64,000 bases of DNA from SOKP01 sp048887165 (GCA_048887165.1 JBHLJZ010000002.1:62001-126000), one strand, 5' to 3'. Shown: positions 33,062 to 41,710, counted from the first letter of the stretch. Notes: a model not told the origin generated them from the letters alone. Program-made: numbers and translations.

Positions 33062-34393
33062 ATGACTAATGTTTATATTGAAGATACAGATCAAGGGATT
33101 AAACCAGCTGTAAATAAAATTTTTGCTCATCTTGAAAAGGATGGACAACCTATTCTCAAAAAATCAAAAGAAGTTTATATTAAAGTTAATGGAATTGATT
33201 TTAGAAAGCATTCTTACACATCTCCAGAAGTTTTAAGAGCAGTTATCGAGTATCTAAACGAAAAGGGAGCAACAATCTCCGTAATGGAGAATTCTACTCA
33301 GGGGAATATAACTAGAATTGTCTTTACTATTGTTGGTTATAAAAAGATTTGTGAAGATTTAGGAGCAAAAGTTATATATTTAGATGAGGAAGAATATGAA
33401 ACTTTCGAGTTCAAGGGAAAAGCTTCAATAGAAGATGATCCTAACGGGTATAATCTAAAAAACTTCAGTTTACCTACTACCGTTGTTAAAATTATGCAGA
33501 ATAGAGACTCTTTAACCTACATGAATATACCAAAATTAAAGACTCATTCTATGGCCCGAGTTACGCTTGGAATTAAAAATCAATGGGGATTTCCCCAACA
33601 TATAGATCGGGGTAAAGATCACAATTATAATTTGCATTCAAAATTAGTAGATCTGTATGAATTGATTAAACCTGATTTTACAATTATAGATGGAACCGAA
33701 GGCACAATTCACGGACATTATCCCCCTACAGTTTGGGAAGATAAATTAGTAATTCCATTTAATATTTTAATAGGAGGGAAAGATACTTTATCTGTTGATG
33801 TGGTTGGAGCAAGAATTTTTGGATTAACAATTGATCAAGTTCCACACTTAAAAATAGCGTATGAAAGAAGTTTAGGTGAAGGAGATCTCAGTAAAATTAA
33901 TATCATAGGAAAGAATATTGAAGAATTTAAACAGAAATATCAATGGGATTTATTACAAGAATTCCCTGAAAATGTTAAAATTATAAGAGGAAAAGATTTA
34001 TTATGTACAGAAGGATGCCAGGACAATCCATTAATTTTCCTTCAAATACTTGCATATGATTATCCCAATAAGTTCAAAGGAGGGTGGTTCTTGATAATGG
34101 GTAAAGGTCATGACGAAAATCTTATAGATACATTGAAAAGTGAAGGGTACACTAAAGGGCTTGTTGCCGGTTATTGTGCTATAAATGAAGTAGGTGAAAA
34201 ACTTAGAGAAGCTTTTGGTAAAAAGAAAGTATTTTTTTCAGGAGATTGCAATAACCTTGCGGAAACTATTAAAGCACAACTTAAATTAGCAGGTATAAGT
34301 GTTTTTGACTTAGTCCCGCTATCTAATGAAGAAATTATGTCTCTTATTGATGAAGCTCAAAAAAATGGTAGTACAGCTTTGATACCATTATAA
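33062..34393 (+). CDS. DUF362 domain protein
   Basis: 443 residues. The N-terminal half has the DUF362 hallmarks: VYIKVNGID, SPEVLRAVIEYLNEKGA, NIPKLKTHSMARVTLGIKN and FTIIDGTEGTIHGHYPP, with NILIGGKDTLSVDVVGARI. A C-terminal part (about 320-443) with several cysteines (LCTEGCQDN, GYCAINEVG, SGDCNNL) may form an extra domain. DUF362 proteins are often found with iron-sulfur redox systems, but their activity is not established. The frame is open from 32915, but ATG 33062 behind AAGGAAAA is the likely start. Confidence 0.8.
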   Translation: MTNVYIEDTDQGIKPAVNKIFAHLEKDGQPILKKSKEVYIKVNGIDFRKHSYTSPEVLRAVIEYLNEKGATISVMENSTQGNITRIVFTIVGYKKICEDLGAKVIYLDEEEYETFEFKGKASIEDDPNGYNLKNFSLPTTVVKIMQNRDSLTYMNIPKLKTHSMARVTLGIKNQWGFPQHIDRGKDHNYNLHSKLVDLYELIKPDFTIIDGTEGTIHGHYPPTVWEDKLVIPFNILIGGKDTLSVDVVGARIFGLTIDQVPHLKIAYERSLGEGDLSKINIIGKNIEEFKQKYQWDLLQEFPENVKIIRGKDLLCTEGCQDNPLIFLQILAYDYPNKFKGGWFLIMGKGHDENLIDTLKSEGYTKGLVAGYCAINEVGEKLREAFGKKKVFFSGDCNNLAETIKAQLKLAGISVFDLVPLSNEEIMSLIDEAQKNGSTALIPL

Positions 34394-34488
34394 TTTAACC
34401 TTAGCTATTTGGGCTCTTTTACTTAATTCTCACATTTTTGTATAAAAAAATAAAGGGCTATTAATAAGATGATTCAATAGAATAAATA

Positions 34489-35232
34489 ATGGCACTTGGA
34501 TCAAGATATTCTGAAATAAAGGCTTTCTTATCCATACCTGATGATCAGTTTAAACTTCAGCAAATGATCAATACTTTCTTTGAATCTGATGATTTCAAAA
34601 TAGAAATTGTAGGTAAGATCATAAATTTTATCAACTTTTTTTCAATGTTTAAGGATGTTCAACCTTTCATGCTTTCAGTCTACAGATGTATAATTAGTAC
34701 TTTAGATCTTAAAATAGAATCTATAAACGACTTTTATGAGCTTTTAATAAAGAATTCAATTATGTACTTTGTTCAAGATTATATAAATTATGCTCAAATA
34801 AGTCAAAAGCGACAAGTTTTAAAATTATTATCAGATTCTTTGGATAAGCTTCAAATTCAACCACTTATTATCAATTTGGGATTATTATTGAAACCTATGT
34901 ATCAAGATAATGAATACCTAAGTAAATTGAAAGATCTTGAAGAATTTGAAGTTTCATATAATTCTAATAATGAAATCCAAATACGAATTAAGAGATCCAT
35001 AGATAATTGGTTGAAGAATCGAGAAATAGATTTAGATAATCAAGATTCAATAAAGAATTTATTAAGATTAGAATTTGAACGGCTAGCGAATAAATTTAAT
35101 TTATCAAAAAAATCAGAAGTATATAAACAATTATTTGGTGAAGTGATTGAAATGCTTAACATGAGACTTACGGTCATAAGTCTAACTGAATCATTTCCAG
35201 AAGAATCTTTTGAACCAATTTCCATCAGATAA
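34489..35232 (+). CDS. Helical protein of unknown family
   Basis: 247 residues, almost entirely predicted helix and probably cytosolic. The first ~150 residues resemble a helical-repeat stack with alternating hydrophobic helices (FINFFSMFKDVQPFMLSVYRCIISTL); the rest is more charged. I recognise no motif. It precedes the repeat protein gene by about 165 bases on the same strand. ATG start. Confidence 0.55.
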   Translation: MALGSRYSEIKAFLSIPDDQFKLQQMINTFFESDDFKIEIVGKIINFINFFSMFKDVQPFMLSVYRCIISTLDLKIESINDFYELLIKNSIMYFVQDYINYAQISQKRQVLKLLSDSLDKLQIQPLIINLGLLLKPMYQDNEYLSKLKDLEEFEVSYNSNNEIQIRIKRSIDNWLKNREIDLDNQDSIKNLLRLEFERLANKFNLSKKSEVYKQLFGEVIEMLNMRLTVISLTESFPEESFEPISIR

Positions 35233-35406
35233 AGAATAATTTCTCTATAACAGCTCTAATAAAAATTAGCGAATTTATTTGTTTTAAAACTAAAATAAAC
35301 TGTTTTAAAATTAAATTCTATTAATTCTTGGATAGGTAAATTATTAAATACAAATTTTGATATTATATTTAGAATAAATCATTTCGTTTCTCTTAAAGTG
35401 AGGAAA

Positions 35407-36774
35407 ATGGAAGAAAATGAAAAAGAATTGACTCCTGAAGAGATTGAAAAGCAAAGGCAAATCTTCAATCAACTATTTAAAAAGGAAAAGGAAGAAAGAG
35501 AAGAATATTTAAAACAGACAGAGGAAGAAAGGAAAAGAGCTTTTAAAGAAAGTAAAGAGCTAATTTCAAGTTTAATTTCTGAAAAGAGTTTTATGAGGGA
35601 AAAGCAACGAGAACGAGACCTTGAAAGAATGCAATTAAAACCTGAAATTGAAAAAACTGGTGAAGCAATTGAGAAATCGATTGAAGAAAAGGCATTTTTG
35701 CGTGAAAAATATAGAGAAGAAGATCTAAGGAGAATGGAAATTAAACCAGACATAAGAGGCACTGGTGAAGCTATTAGTAAATCTATTGATGAGAAAGCTT
35801 TCTTCATAGAGAAAAAGAAAGAAAGTGACGCTCAACGCTTGAAATTGAAACCTGAAATAGAAAAAACGGGAGAAGCTATCAGTAAAACGGTTGGTGAAAA
35901 AGCCTTTTTAATAGAAAAAAAGAGAGAATCTGATATTCAACGAATGGGTCTGAAACCAGAAATAGCAAAATCAGCAGAGGCCATTAGTAAATCGATTAGT
36001 GAGAAATTATTCATACGGGAAAAACATCGTGAAGAGGATCAAATGAGAATGGAATTAAAGCCTGACTTTAGGAAGACTGGAGAGGCAATTAGTAAAATTG
36101 TTGCTGAAAAAGCATTTCGAATTGATAAACAACGTGAGGAAGGTCAAAAAAGAATGGATATAAAAGCTGATATCGAGGAAAAAGCAGAAGCGATCAGTAA
36201 AACTGTTGGTGAAAAAGCTTTTTTAATAGAAAAAAAGAGAGAAGTCGATAGCCAACTAATGGGATTAAAACCTGATATTGAAAAAACCGGTGAGGCAATC
36301 AGTAAATCAATCAGTGACAAAGTATTTATACGTGAAAAACATCGTGAAGAGGATCAAATGAGAATGGGATTAAAACCTGATTTTAGAAAAACCGGTGAGG
36401 CGATTGATAAAACTATTGCTGAAAAAGCATTTCGAATGGATAAACAGCGTGAGACTGATATGAAAAAGAAAGAAATAAAACCTGACTTTGAGCAAATAAG
36501 TAAAGCAATTACTAAAACTGTAGAAGAGAAAGCATTCATTAGCGAAAAACAACGTGAAGAGAGTCAAAAACGAATGGAACTTAAACCTAATAAGGAACAA
36601 ATAAGTCAAGCTATAAAGCATACTATTGATGATAAGGCATTTAGAATATCAAGACAAAAAGAAATAGATCAAAGTAGAATGGGTATAAAACCTGATATAA
36701 AAGCAATAGGAGAAAAAATAGAAGACGATATTGAGAAGATTGAGAAAAAGAAAAAAGATGAAGAATCGAAATAA
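35407..36774 (+). CDS. Protein with ten 35-residue tandem repeats
   Basis: 455 residues, highly charged. After an N-terminal E/K-rich helix (1-80) there are ten full copies of a 35-residue unit (nucleotides 35650-36699), with a partial copy before and after. The unit reads roughly EKTGEAISKxxxEKAFxIxKxR, a short variable stretch, then RMxLKPDI; it is one long amphipathic helix ending at a KP break. Thirty-five is five heptads, so a coiled rod is plausible. Units 3-5 and 6-8 match as a block, showing a three-unit (105-residue) duplication. No signal peptide or membrane segment. It could be a spacer, scaffold or filament protein; function unknown. ATG 35407 follows GTGAGG. Confidence 0.75.
   Translation: MEENEKELTPEEIEKQRQIFNQLFKKEKEEREEYLKQTEEERKRAFKESKELISSLISEKSFMREKQRERDLERMQLKPEIEKTGEAIEKSIEEKAFLREKYREEDLRRMEIKPDIRGTGEAISKSIDEKAFFIEKKKESDAQRLKLKPEIEKTGEAISKTVGEKAFLIEKKRESDIQRMGLKPEIAKSAEAISKSISEKLFIREKHREEDQMRMELKPDFRKTGEAISKIVAEKAFRIDKQREEGQKRMDIKADIEEKAEAISKTVGEKAFLIEKKREVDSQLMGLKPDIEKTGEAISKSISDKVFIREKHREEDQMRMGLKPDFRKTGEAIDKTIAEKAFRMDKQRETDMKKKEIKPDFEQISKAITKTVEEKAFISEKQREESQKRMELKPNKEQISQAIKHTIDDKAFRISRQKEIDQSRMGIKPDIKAIGEKIEDDIEKIEKKKKDEESK
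35650..36699 (+). repeat. Ten tandem 105-bp coding repeats
   Basis: In-frame tandem repeats of 105 bp each, boundaries at 35650 and every 105 bases. The nucleotide copies are diverged except for the block pair 35860-36174 and 36175-36489, which match more closely and mark a recent 315-bp duplication. Confidence 0.85.
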
Positions 36775-36821
36775 AGTTAATTTTAAGTAATTAAATCAGG
36801 AGATCGAAAACCTGAATAATC

Positions 36822-37307
36822 TTAATATAGTTTGCTAAAATCCGTATTTTCTAATGTTTTCTTATATAATAATATTGAAGGATCAATAATTCCATTAAAA
36901 TTATTAATCCTATGTTCAAATTTGGAATAAAAATCTTGCAAAATTCGATGTAAGATCATTCTTTCTATTTCAAGATTTGTCTTTCTTGTTATTCCGATTA
37001 TTAAAAGACGTCCCCTTTTTTCATATAATATTCTAGATTCTTTAAAATTAATCTCTTGAATCTCATCGTACTTATTATTAGGTTTAATTTCATTAATAAA
37101 TAGATTCAAGGCATTTAAAAAACTACTTATTAAATCTTCATTGGAAGAAAGATTAGAATTACTTGAATATCTTTTACTTAGAAGAAGTGACCCAGTTAAA
37201 TTATCTAAAAAATATATTGCATGAAATCTACTTTTATTTAATGAAAAATCATCATTTTTAAATCCAAACGACTCATATTTTCGATTTTTATTCCATTCAA
37301 AAGACAT
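36822..37307 (-). CDS. Longin-like protein
   Basis: 161 residues. After a basic ~25-residue lead, the order strand (HAIYFLDNLTGSLLLSKRY), helix (LISSFLNALNLFINEI), strands (EIQEINFKESRILYEKRG, LLIIGITRKT) and a long helix (EIERMILHRILQDFYSKFEHRI) fits the longin fold. Longin domains in eukaryotes occur in SNAREs, adaptors and GTPase regulators. ATG 37307 follows a TTG two codons earlier. It is convergent with the repeat protein and divergent from the next gene. Assignment is by pattern. Confidence 0.5.
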   Translation of the reverse strand: MSFEWNKNRKYESFGFKNDDFSLNKSRFHAIYFLDNLTGSLLLSKRYSSNSNLSSNEDLISSFLNALNLFINEIKPNNKYDEIQEINFKESRILYEKRGRLLIIGITRKTNLEIERMILHRILQDFYSKFEHRINNFNGIIDPSILLYKKTLENTDFSKLY

Positions 37308-37469
37308 TTTCAATCAATAGAAGTATTAACTGTGATTATTAATATTATTTAAACATCCTTAAATACCAAAAATAGAGATTTGATTTAAAATACATATATT
37401 ATCATAATATCATCATATTATATTCTTACCTTTAAAAAAGATAGACACTTAAATTATTCACATATCCTC

Positions 37470-37497
37470 GGTTTTTTTAAAAAAAAATAAAAAAACC
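37470..37497. repeat. Inverted repeat in divergent intergenic region
   Basis: Nine-base perfect inverted repeat (GGTTTTTTT and AAAAAAACC) around a 10-base A-rich loop, between two divergent genes. It may be a chance product of A and T tracts or a hairpin-forming site. Confidence 0.3.
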
Positions 37498-37562
37498 AAA
37501 AATTAAAAACATATAACATTTATTATAAGACATATATTCTTTTTATAACATTTTATCCTTTG

Positions 37563-38039
37563 ATGCTTATGGTTGAAATTGACAACAAGGGTAACCAAAA
37601 AAATAAAATTTCAATAGGTTTGATTATCAATAAAGATGATTTAAATTCAACTCTTTTTCCTGAAGAAGTTAAAAATGAAATTATGGATTCTCCATATTAC
37701 TTGTTAATCTTTATTTCTCGAGAGGATGTTATTAAAATTAGTTGCTTCCCCTCGAAAACTAGTATGATTAAAAAAATTCTCATTAAATTATTAGAATTTT
37801 CTCCCGATTTAGTTAAAGGTATTTCAAATGTTCTTAATGATCTTAACTTAAGTAAGGATATTTTACATACTACAGGGATTTGCTATGAGCTAGAAAATTG
37901 CTTTTATGAAACATATTTAATTGGGGACGCCCTCGAATCTGGAAATCTCACTCTTGAGGATATTAGGGAAAAATTCATGTCTGTAGCAAAAGTCGTTAAT
38001 GTAGAAATTGAAGATATTCCAATTTATAAAAATCTTTAA
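37563..38039 (+). CDS. Alpha/beta protein of unknown family
   Basis: 158 residues. Alternating strands and helices (ISIGLIINKDD, YYLLIFISREDVIKISCFPSK, MIKKILIKLLEFSPDLVKGISNVLNDLNL, ILHTTGICYELENCFYETYL) suggest a compact alpha/beta sandwich, possibly two ACT- or longin-like halves, but I cannot place it. Two cysteines lie in GICYELENCFYE. ATG at 37563 or 37569. The zinc-finger gene follows by about 40 bases on the same strand, so they may be one unit. Confidence 0.5.
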   Translation: MLMVEIDNKGNQKNKISIGLIINKDDLNSTLFPEEVKNEIMDSPYYLLIFISREDVIKISCFPSKTSMIKKILIKLLEFSPDLVKGISNVLNDLNLSKDILHTTGICYELENCFYETYLIGDALESGNLTLEDIREKFMSVAKVVNVEIEDIPIYKNL

Positions 38040-38080
38040 ATTTGGACCTTAATTAAAAACATTTCTTACTTGGTAAACAA

Positions 38081-38287
38081 ATGAATAATAAAAAACTACC
38101 TCCACCTCCCGTTTTGCCTCCAACACGCACAATCTCAGAAAATTTTTGTCTTTTTCATAAAGGAACTATTAAAGGAGAAATATATACTTGTCCTAGATGT
38201 AAATCAAATTATTGTTTAGAATGTGCTAAAAAAGCTATGAATACAGGAGAGTCATGTGTTAAATGTAAACAAATAGTATTAATTTGA
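38081..38287 (+). CDS. RING/B-box-like zinc-binding protein
   Basis: 68 residues. Eight regularly spaced zinc ligands: Cys23-x2-His26, Cys37-x2-Cys40, Cys45-x2-Cys48 and Cys59-x2-Cys62, a two-zinc treble-clef arrangement like B-box, RING or ZZ fingers. A proline-rich stretch (KLPPPPVLPP) precedes it. In eukaryotes such folds mediate protein contacts or ubiquitin ligation. No E2 or ubiquitin-like gene is adjacent. Size and isolation suggest a small adaptor. ATG start. Confidence 0.65.
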   Translation: MNNKKLPPPPVLPPTRTISENFCLFHKGTIKGEIYTCPRCKSNYCLECAKKAMNTGESCVKCKQIVLI

Positions 38288-38308
38288 TTTAAAATAGCAT
38301 ATTCTTTT

Positions 38309-38689
38309 TCAAGAAACAGATATCGAACTGAGAGAACGCCAAGTTTTCCAAAAAATTAACCATAATATTACGAAAATAAATAAGCTTGTTGCAAATGTAT
38401 AACCTCCAATAAAAAGATCAATTAAGATCATATATGGAATACCTGCTATTGAAAAACCTAATAAATATGCATAAGCCCAATATCTATTTTTTAACCCAAT
38501 AATTATTGCTGGTATAATTGTTGTAAAGATAATTGATAAATAAGCAATTACTTCAATAATGCTTGGAGCATCTTTTATTAAAACCATATTTATCCAAGAA
38601 ATAATCGAACCAATAATTACCCAGATTATGGTTAAGATATCTATTTTCAATTCTGTTTCATTTTTTTGGGTTTTATCTTTTTTATCCAT
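38309..38689 (-). CDS. Small four-helix membrane protein
   Basis: 126 residues with four membrane segments at about 18-38, 42-63, 70-90 and 97-116 and a charged N-terminus (MDKKDKTQKNETE). No family recognised. It is convergent with the zinc-finger gene, ending 22 bases from it. Confidence 0.55.
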   Translation of the reverse strand: MDKKDKTQKNETELKIDILTIIWVIIGSIISWINMVLIKDAPSIIEVIAYLSIIFTTIIPAIIIGLKNRYWAYAYLLGFSIAGIPYMILIDLFIGGYTFATSLFIFVILWLIFWKTWRSLSSISVS

Positions 38690-38977
38690 ATAATATCATA
38701 GGTTTGGTTTTTATGTTAATCTAAATAATCATTCATTTTTTACTTTTATCTTTAAACATTTAATCATTTAAAGCAATTAATAGCTTTTTTCCAATTAACT
38801 AAAATAAAACCATAATATTTGTTTTTTAGAATATCTCCTTAAGGTATAAGTTTGATTTATAAAAAAATATTTATTAGGTTAAAATTAATAATATTCTTAA
38901 AAGATAAAAATTAAAATTTTAAGATATTCAGAAATTCAAGAAGGAAGTGATATTCTAAAAAAGAATTTATTAAAAAT
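38690..38977. other. AT-rich intergenic stretch before the structured RNA
   Basis: About 290 AT-rich bases with no open reading frame I trust. A weak TATA-like TATTCTAAAA lies at 38951-38960, at the right distance to serve the RNA that follows. Confidence 0.4.
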
Positions 38978-39096
38978 GACTCCTGCTACCGCCCTGGATT
39001 TTTGTCTTTTGGTAGTGTGGTAAAACACACTCTGATTTCGCCCTCCTCCCCCTATATTGTTTATGACCTTGTTTTTAGGTCTTGGTGGCAGGAGTC
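38978..39096 (+). ncRNA. Candidate structured RNA, 119 nt, unknown class
   Basis: A GC-rich island in AT-rich DNA. Its ends (38978-38990 and 39084-39096) form a 13-bp helix, GACTCCTGCTACC with GGTGGCAGGAGTC; the single difference is a G-U pair on the plus strand but an A-C mismatch on the minus strand, which favours plus-strand transcription. Inside are a 6-bp hairpin (AGTGTG, loop GTAAAA, CACACT; 39014-39031) and a 5-bp hairpin (GACCT/AGGTC; 39065-39081), so the fold is a closed multi-branch loop. It lacks the marks of tRNA, 5S rRNA, RNase P, SRP, H/ACA or C/D RNA. It sits about 160 bases upstream of the membrane gene at 39259; a riboswitch-like leader or free RNA are both possible. Confidence 0.55.
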
Positions 39097-39258
39097 TCCC
39101 TTTATATCTAAAAAAAAGAAGTTTATGGAAAAAAGTAAAGGTATTGACTTATTCAGGATTCCCAGAGTTCAGAGAAACGAAATAATTTATATAACTATAA
39201 TGTATATTATCTTTACCATAAATTTGTAATTTAACAAAAATTCATTCTGGGAAAAAAA

Positions 39259-39784
39259 ATGAAAATATCAAAGTTATTATCTATTATTGCAGGAGCTATA
39301 ACTCTGTTTACTATTATTTTTTTACCCCTTTTTAGATTAGGGGGCCAATACGGGTGGGGTCCCTATTTTTTTTATGGCGTTTTGAGAGATTTACCTTCGC
39401 ATGTCTATTTAACTTTTCAATATGGTGAATTGATAGAAGGTATATTATTAATCATTATAACTCTTTTTCCTCTTCTCATGGATTTTTCAGTTTGTTGCTA
39501 TCTTAAATACGAGAGCAACTCGTATTTTAGGACTAATCGGTGCTGTTATTGTGCTCGGTACTGGTATCTATTTTTTAACCCTTCAATTATTTGATATAAG
39601 AGGAATTCATAATCTCATACGGTTCATGTTCATTTATATTTCATACCCACCTATTATTCCATTCCCTGTGGAAATCTTTAATGTCCCCCTTGGAATCTAC
39701 ACTTTAATAGGAAGCGGAATATTAGGACTGGTTGCCGGAATTTTCAACATAAGACAATTTCAATCACAAATTGATTCTTATTAA
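39259..39784 (+). pseudogene. Frameshifted four-helix membrane protein gene
   Basis: Two overlapping frames together make one membrane protein. The first (from ATG 39259) gives two hydrophobic helices (MKISKLLSIIAGAITLFTII, then GELIEGILLIIITLF) and then turns into cysteine-rich nonsense. The second, one base shifted, is open from about 39463 and gives SWIFQFVAILNTRATRILGLIGAVIVLG and a last helix, ending QSQIDSY at 39784. The shift lies between about 39463 and 39500, in a region with two T5 runs; removal of one base restores a ~175-residue protein. It may be a real mutation or a homopolymer sequencing error. No family recognised. Confidence 0.6.
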
Positions 39785-40009
39785 TCATTTAAAAATGAGT
39801 TATATCTCCAAAAAAATAATAAGAGTGATCATTGACCTTTTAAAAGGATTTAAAATAATGAATCTAATATTAAAAATCTCTAATTTTTTTATTAACCTTT
39901 CATACTTTTACAAGTATGATTTGTTCAAATAGGTTTTTAAGTAAAAATAGTTTATTTGATTAAATAATTTGCTAAATAAATATCAAAACACATATAAGAA
40001 TTGATTAAT

Positions 40010-41710
40010 ATGACTGAAGAAATTATTAGGCGCACTACAAGTATTTGTCCAGAATGCTTACAGCCAATTCCCGCCGAAATTTACGTTGATGAAGGCACAA
40101 ACTGGGTAATGATGAGGAAGAATTGTGAAAATCATGGTGATTTTAAGGATAAACTAAGCATAGATCCAGAGGAATATAAATGGCAACAAACTTTTACTGA
40201 TGAAATTGGTTCAACAGTAGACCATGGTACTAAGCCTGAATGGGTATCTTCGGGAATAAAGGAGTGCAATGAAGGGTGTCCTTATGATTGTGGTCTATGC
40301 GAGAACCATAAAAGTGCCCCCAATATTTGCTTAATTGATATAACTAATAGATGTAATTTAGCTTGTCCGATTTGTTTTGCGAACGCTAGTGCTAAGGGAT
40401 ACGTAGTCCAACCTACATTTGATGATCTTGTACAGATTATGGAACACTTCAGATCTATGAAGCCTGTTCCAGCCGTTTTATTACAAATTTCTGGAGGAGA
40501 ACCAACAATTCGAGATGATCTTCCTGATATTATCAGAAAAGGTAAGGAATTAGGTTTTATCGAAGTAATGGTTACAACTAATGGAGTTAGATTCGCCAAA
40601 TCAATAGAATTTATGAAGGCGTGTAAAGATGCAGGTATGGATGCCGTATATTTACAATTTGATGCTACTGATGATCCTGAGGCCTGGAAAAAAATAAGAG
40701 GCGTAAATCTATGGCCTTTGAAGCAAAGAGTTATTGAGAATGCTCGTAAAATTGGATTTTATGGTGTGATGCTCGTTCCAGTCATAGCAAAAGGAGTAAA
40801 TGATCATGAAGTTGGAAAGATCATGGATTATGCTAAAGATAATAATGATGTCATTTCTGGAATAATTTATCAACCAGTTTCCCTATGTGGTCGTATTAGT
40901 TTTGAAGAATTAATGGATCTGCGATATACTACATCGGATTTAAAAATCGCAATAAATAAGCATACAAATAATGCAGTAACTAAATTTTATCCTTTAGCAA
41001 CTACAGCTAAGATGACTCGATTATTAGCATGGTTTGATAATTTACCTGAGTGGAGTCCAACAAGTCATTCTGACTGTGGATTTGCTACGATCTGTGTTAT
41101 CAATAGTAAGGATGAATGGGAACCAATCGAAAACTACTTTGACGCTGAAGGGCTCATCAAGTGGTCGAATAAAGTATATGATATGGTTCAAAAGCAAGAA
41201 ATTCCAAAACCGACTGGTTTGCTTAAAGGTATTAATTTAGAAGAATTTGGTACTATTGCTAGTACAGTAGGAAAATTTATTGATGATATGACAAGCCTAG
41301 GCTACAGACAGATGATGAAGGCTTACTATTTTGCTGGAGCAATGAAATATGTCCGAAGTCCCCAGAAATTATTAACTAGCAAAACTTTATTGGCTTTTTC
41401 TCGTTTGATTGCATTTCCTAATTTACAATCAGCAGGGAAGTTCTTTCACGAAAAAAATCTCCTAATTTCATCAATGCACTTCCAAGATTCTTATAATTTT
41501 GATTTGGACAGGGTTTGTCGCTGCTTAGTTCATTATGGAGTAATTGATCCGGAAGATCATAGCAGAGTCCTTGAAGTTCCTTTTTGCGCTATGAATACTT
41601 TGCACAGAGAGCGTTTAGAACTTGCAAATGCGATAGAAGGAGAACAAGCTGAAAAAGCAGAAGTTATTCAATCAGAAATCGAAAAATTAGTAAAAACTGT
41701 TGAAGAATAA
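40010..41710 (+). CDS. tes: Tetraether lipid synthase (Tes), radical SAM
   Basis: 566-residue radical SAM enzyme. Tes joins two archaeol chains to form macrocyclic archaeol and the biphytanyl chains of GDGT membrane lipids. Visible order: an N-terminal zinc/rubredoxin-like pair (SICPEC at 11-16, and NCENHG), a cysteine cluster (ECNEGCPYDCGLC, 85-97), the radical SAM motif RCNLACPIC (Cys115, Cys119, Cys122), SGGEPTIRDDL for SAM, and C-terminal auxiliary-cluster cysteines (HSDCGFATIC, VCRC). This cysteine layout matches the MJ0619/Tes family. ATG 40010 is preferred to TTG 40001. Stands alone, with a structured spacer after it. It predicts bipolar lipids in this organism. Confidence 0.85.
   Translation: MTEEIIRRTTSICPECLQPIPAEIYVDEGTNWVMMRKNCENHGDFKDKLSIDPEEYKWQQTFTDEIGSTVDHGTKPEWVSSGIKECNEGCPYDCGLCENHKSAPNICLIDITNRCNLACPICFANASAKGYVVQPTFDDLVQIMEHFRSMKPVPAVLLQISGGEPTIRDDLPDIIRKGKELGFIEVMVTTNGVRFAKSIEFMKACKDAGMDAVYLQFDATDDPEAWKKIRGVNLWPLKQRVIENARKIGFYGVMLVPVIAKGVNDHEVGKIMDYAKDNNDVISGIIYQPVSLCGRISFEELMDLRYTTSDLKIAINKHTNNAVTKFYPLATTAKMTRLLAWFDNLPEWSPTSHSDCGFATICVINSKDEWEPIENYFDAEGLIKWSNKVYDMVQKQEIPKPTGLLKGINLEEFGTIASTVGKFIDDMTSLGYRQMMKAYYFAGAMKYVRSPQKLLTSKTLLAFSRLIAFPNLQSAGKFFHEKNLLISSMHFQDSYNFDLDRVCRCLVHYGVIDPEDHSRVLEVPFCAMNTLHRERLELANAIEGEQAEKAEVIQSEIEKLVKTVEE

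Noticed and set aside
35469..35807. Minus-strand frames opposite the repeat protein
   Set aside because: Shadows caused by the repeated codon pattern; sequences are serine/phenylalanine-rich and repeat in the same way.
35650..36699. CRISPR-like array
   Set aside because: The 105-bp repeats are contiguous, diverged and keep one reading frame; there are no spacers or cas genes.
38978..39096. Transposon remnant with terminal inverted repeats
   Set aside because: No target-site duplication flanks it, no transposase trace is near, and the only mismatch in the repeat is G-U compatible on one strand, favouring RNA.
39002..39229. Open frame of 75 codons over the structured element
   Set aside because: Its composition is not protein-like, it begins inside the 13-bp-closed element, and it runs into AT-rich spacer. 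The RNA fold explains the sequence better.
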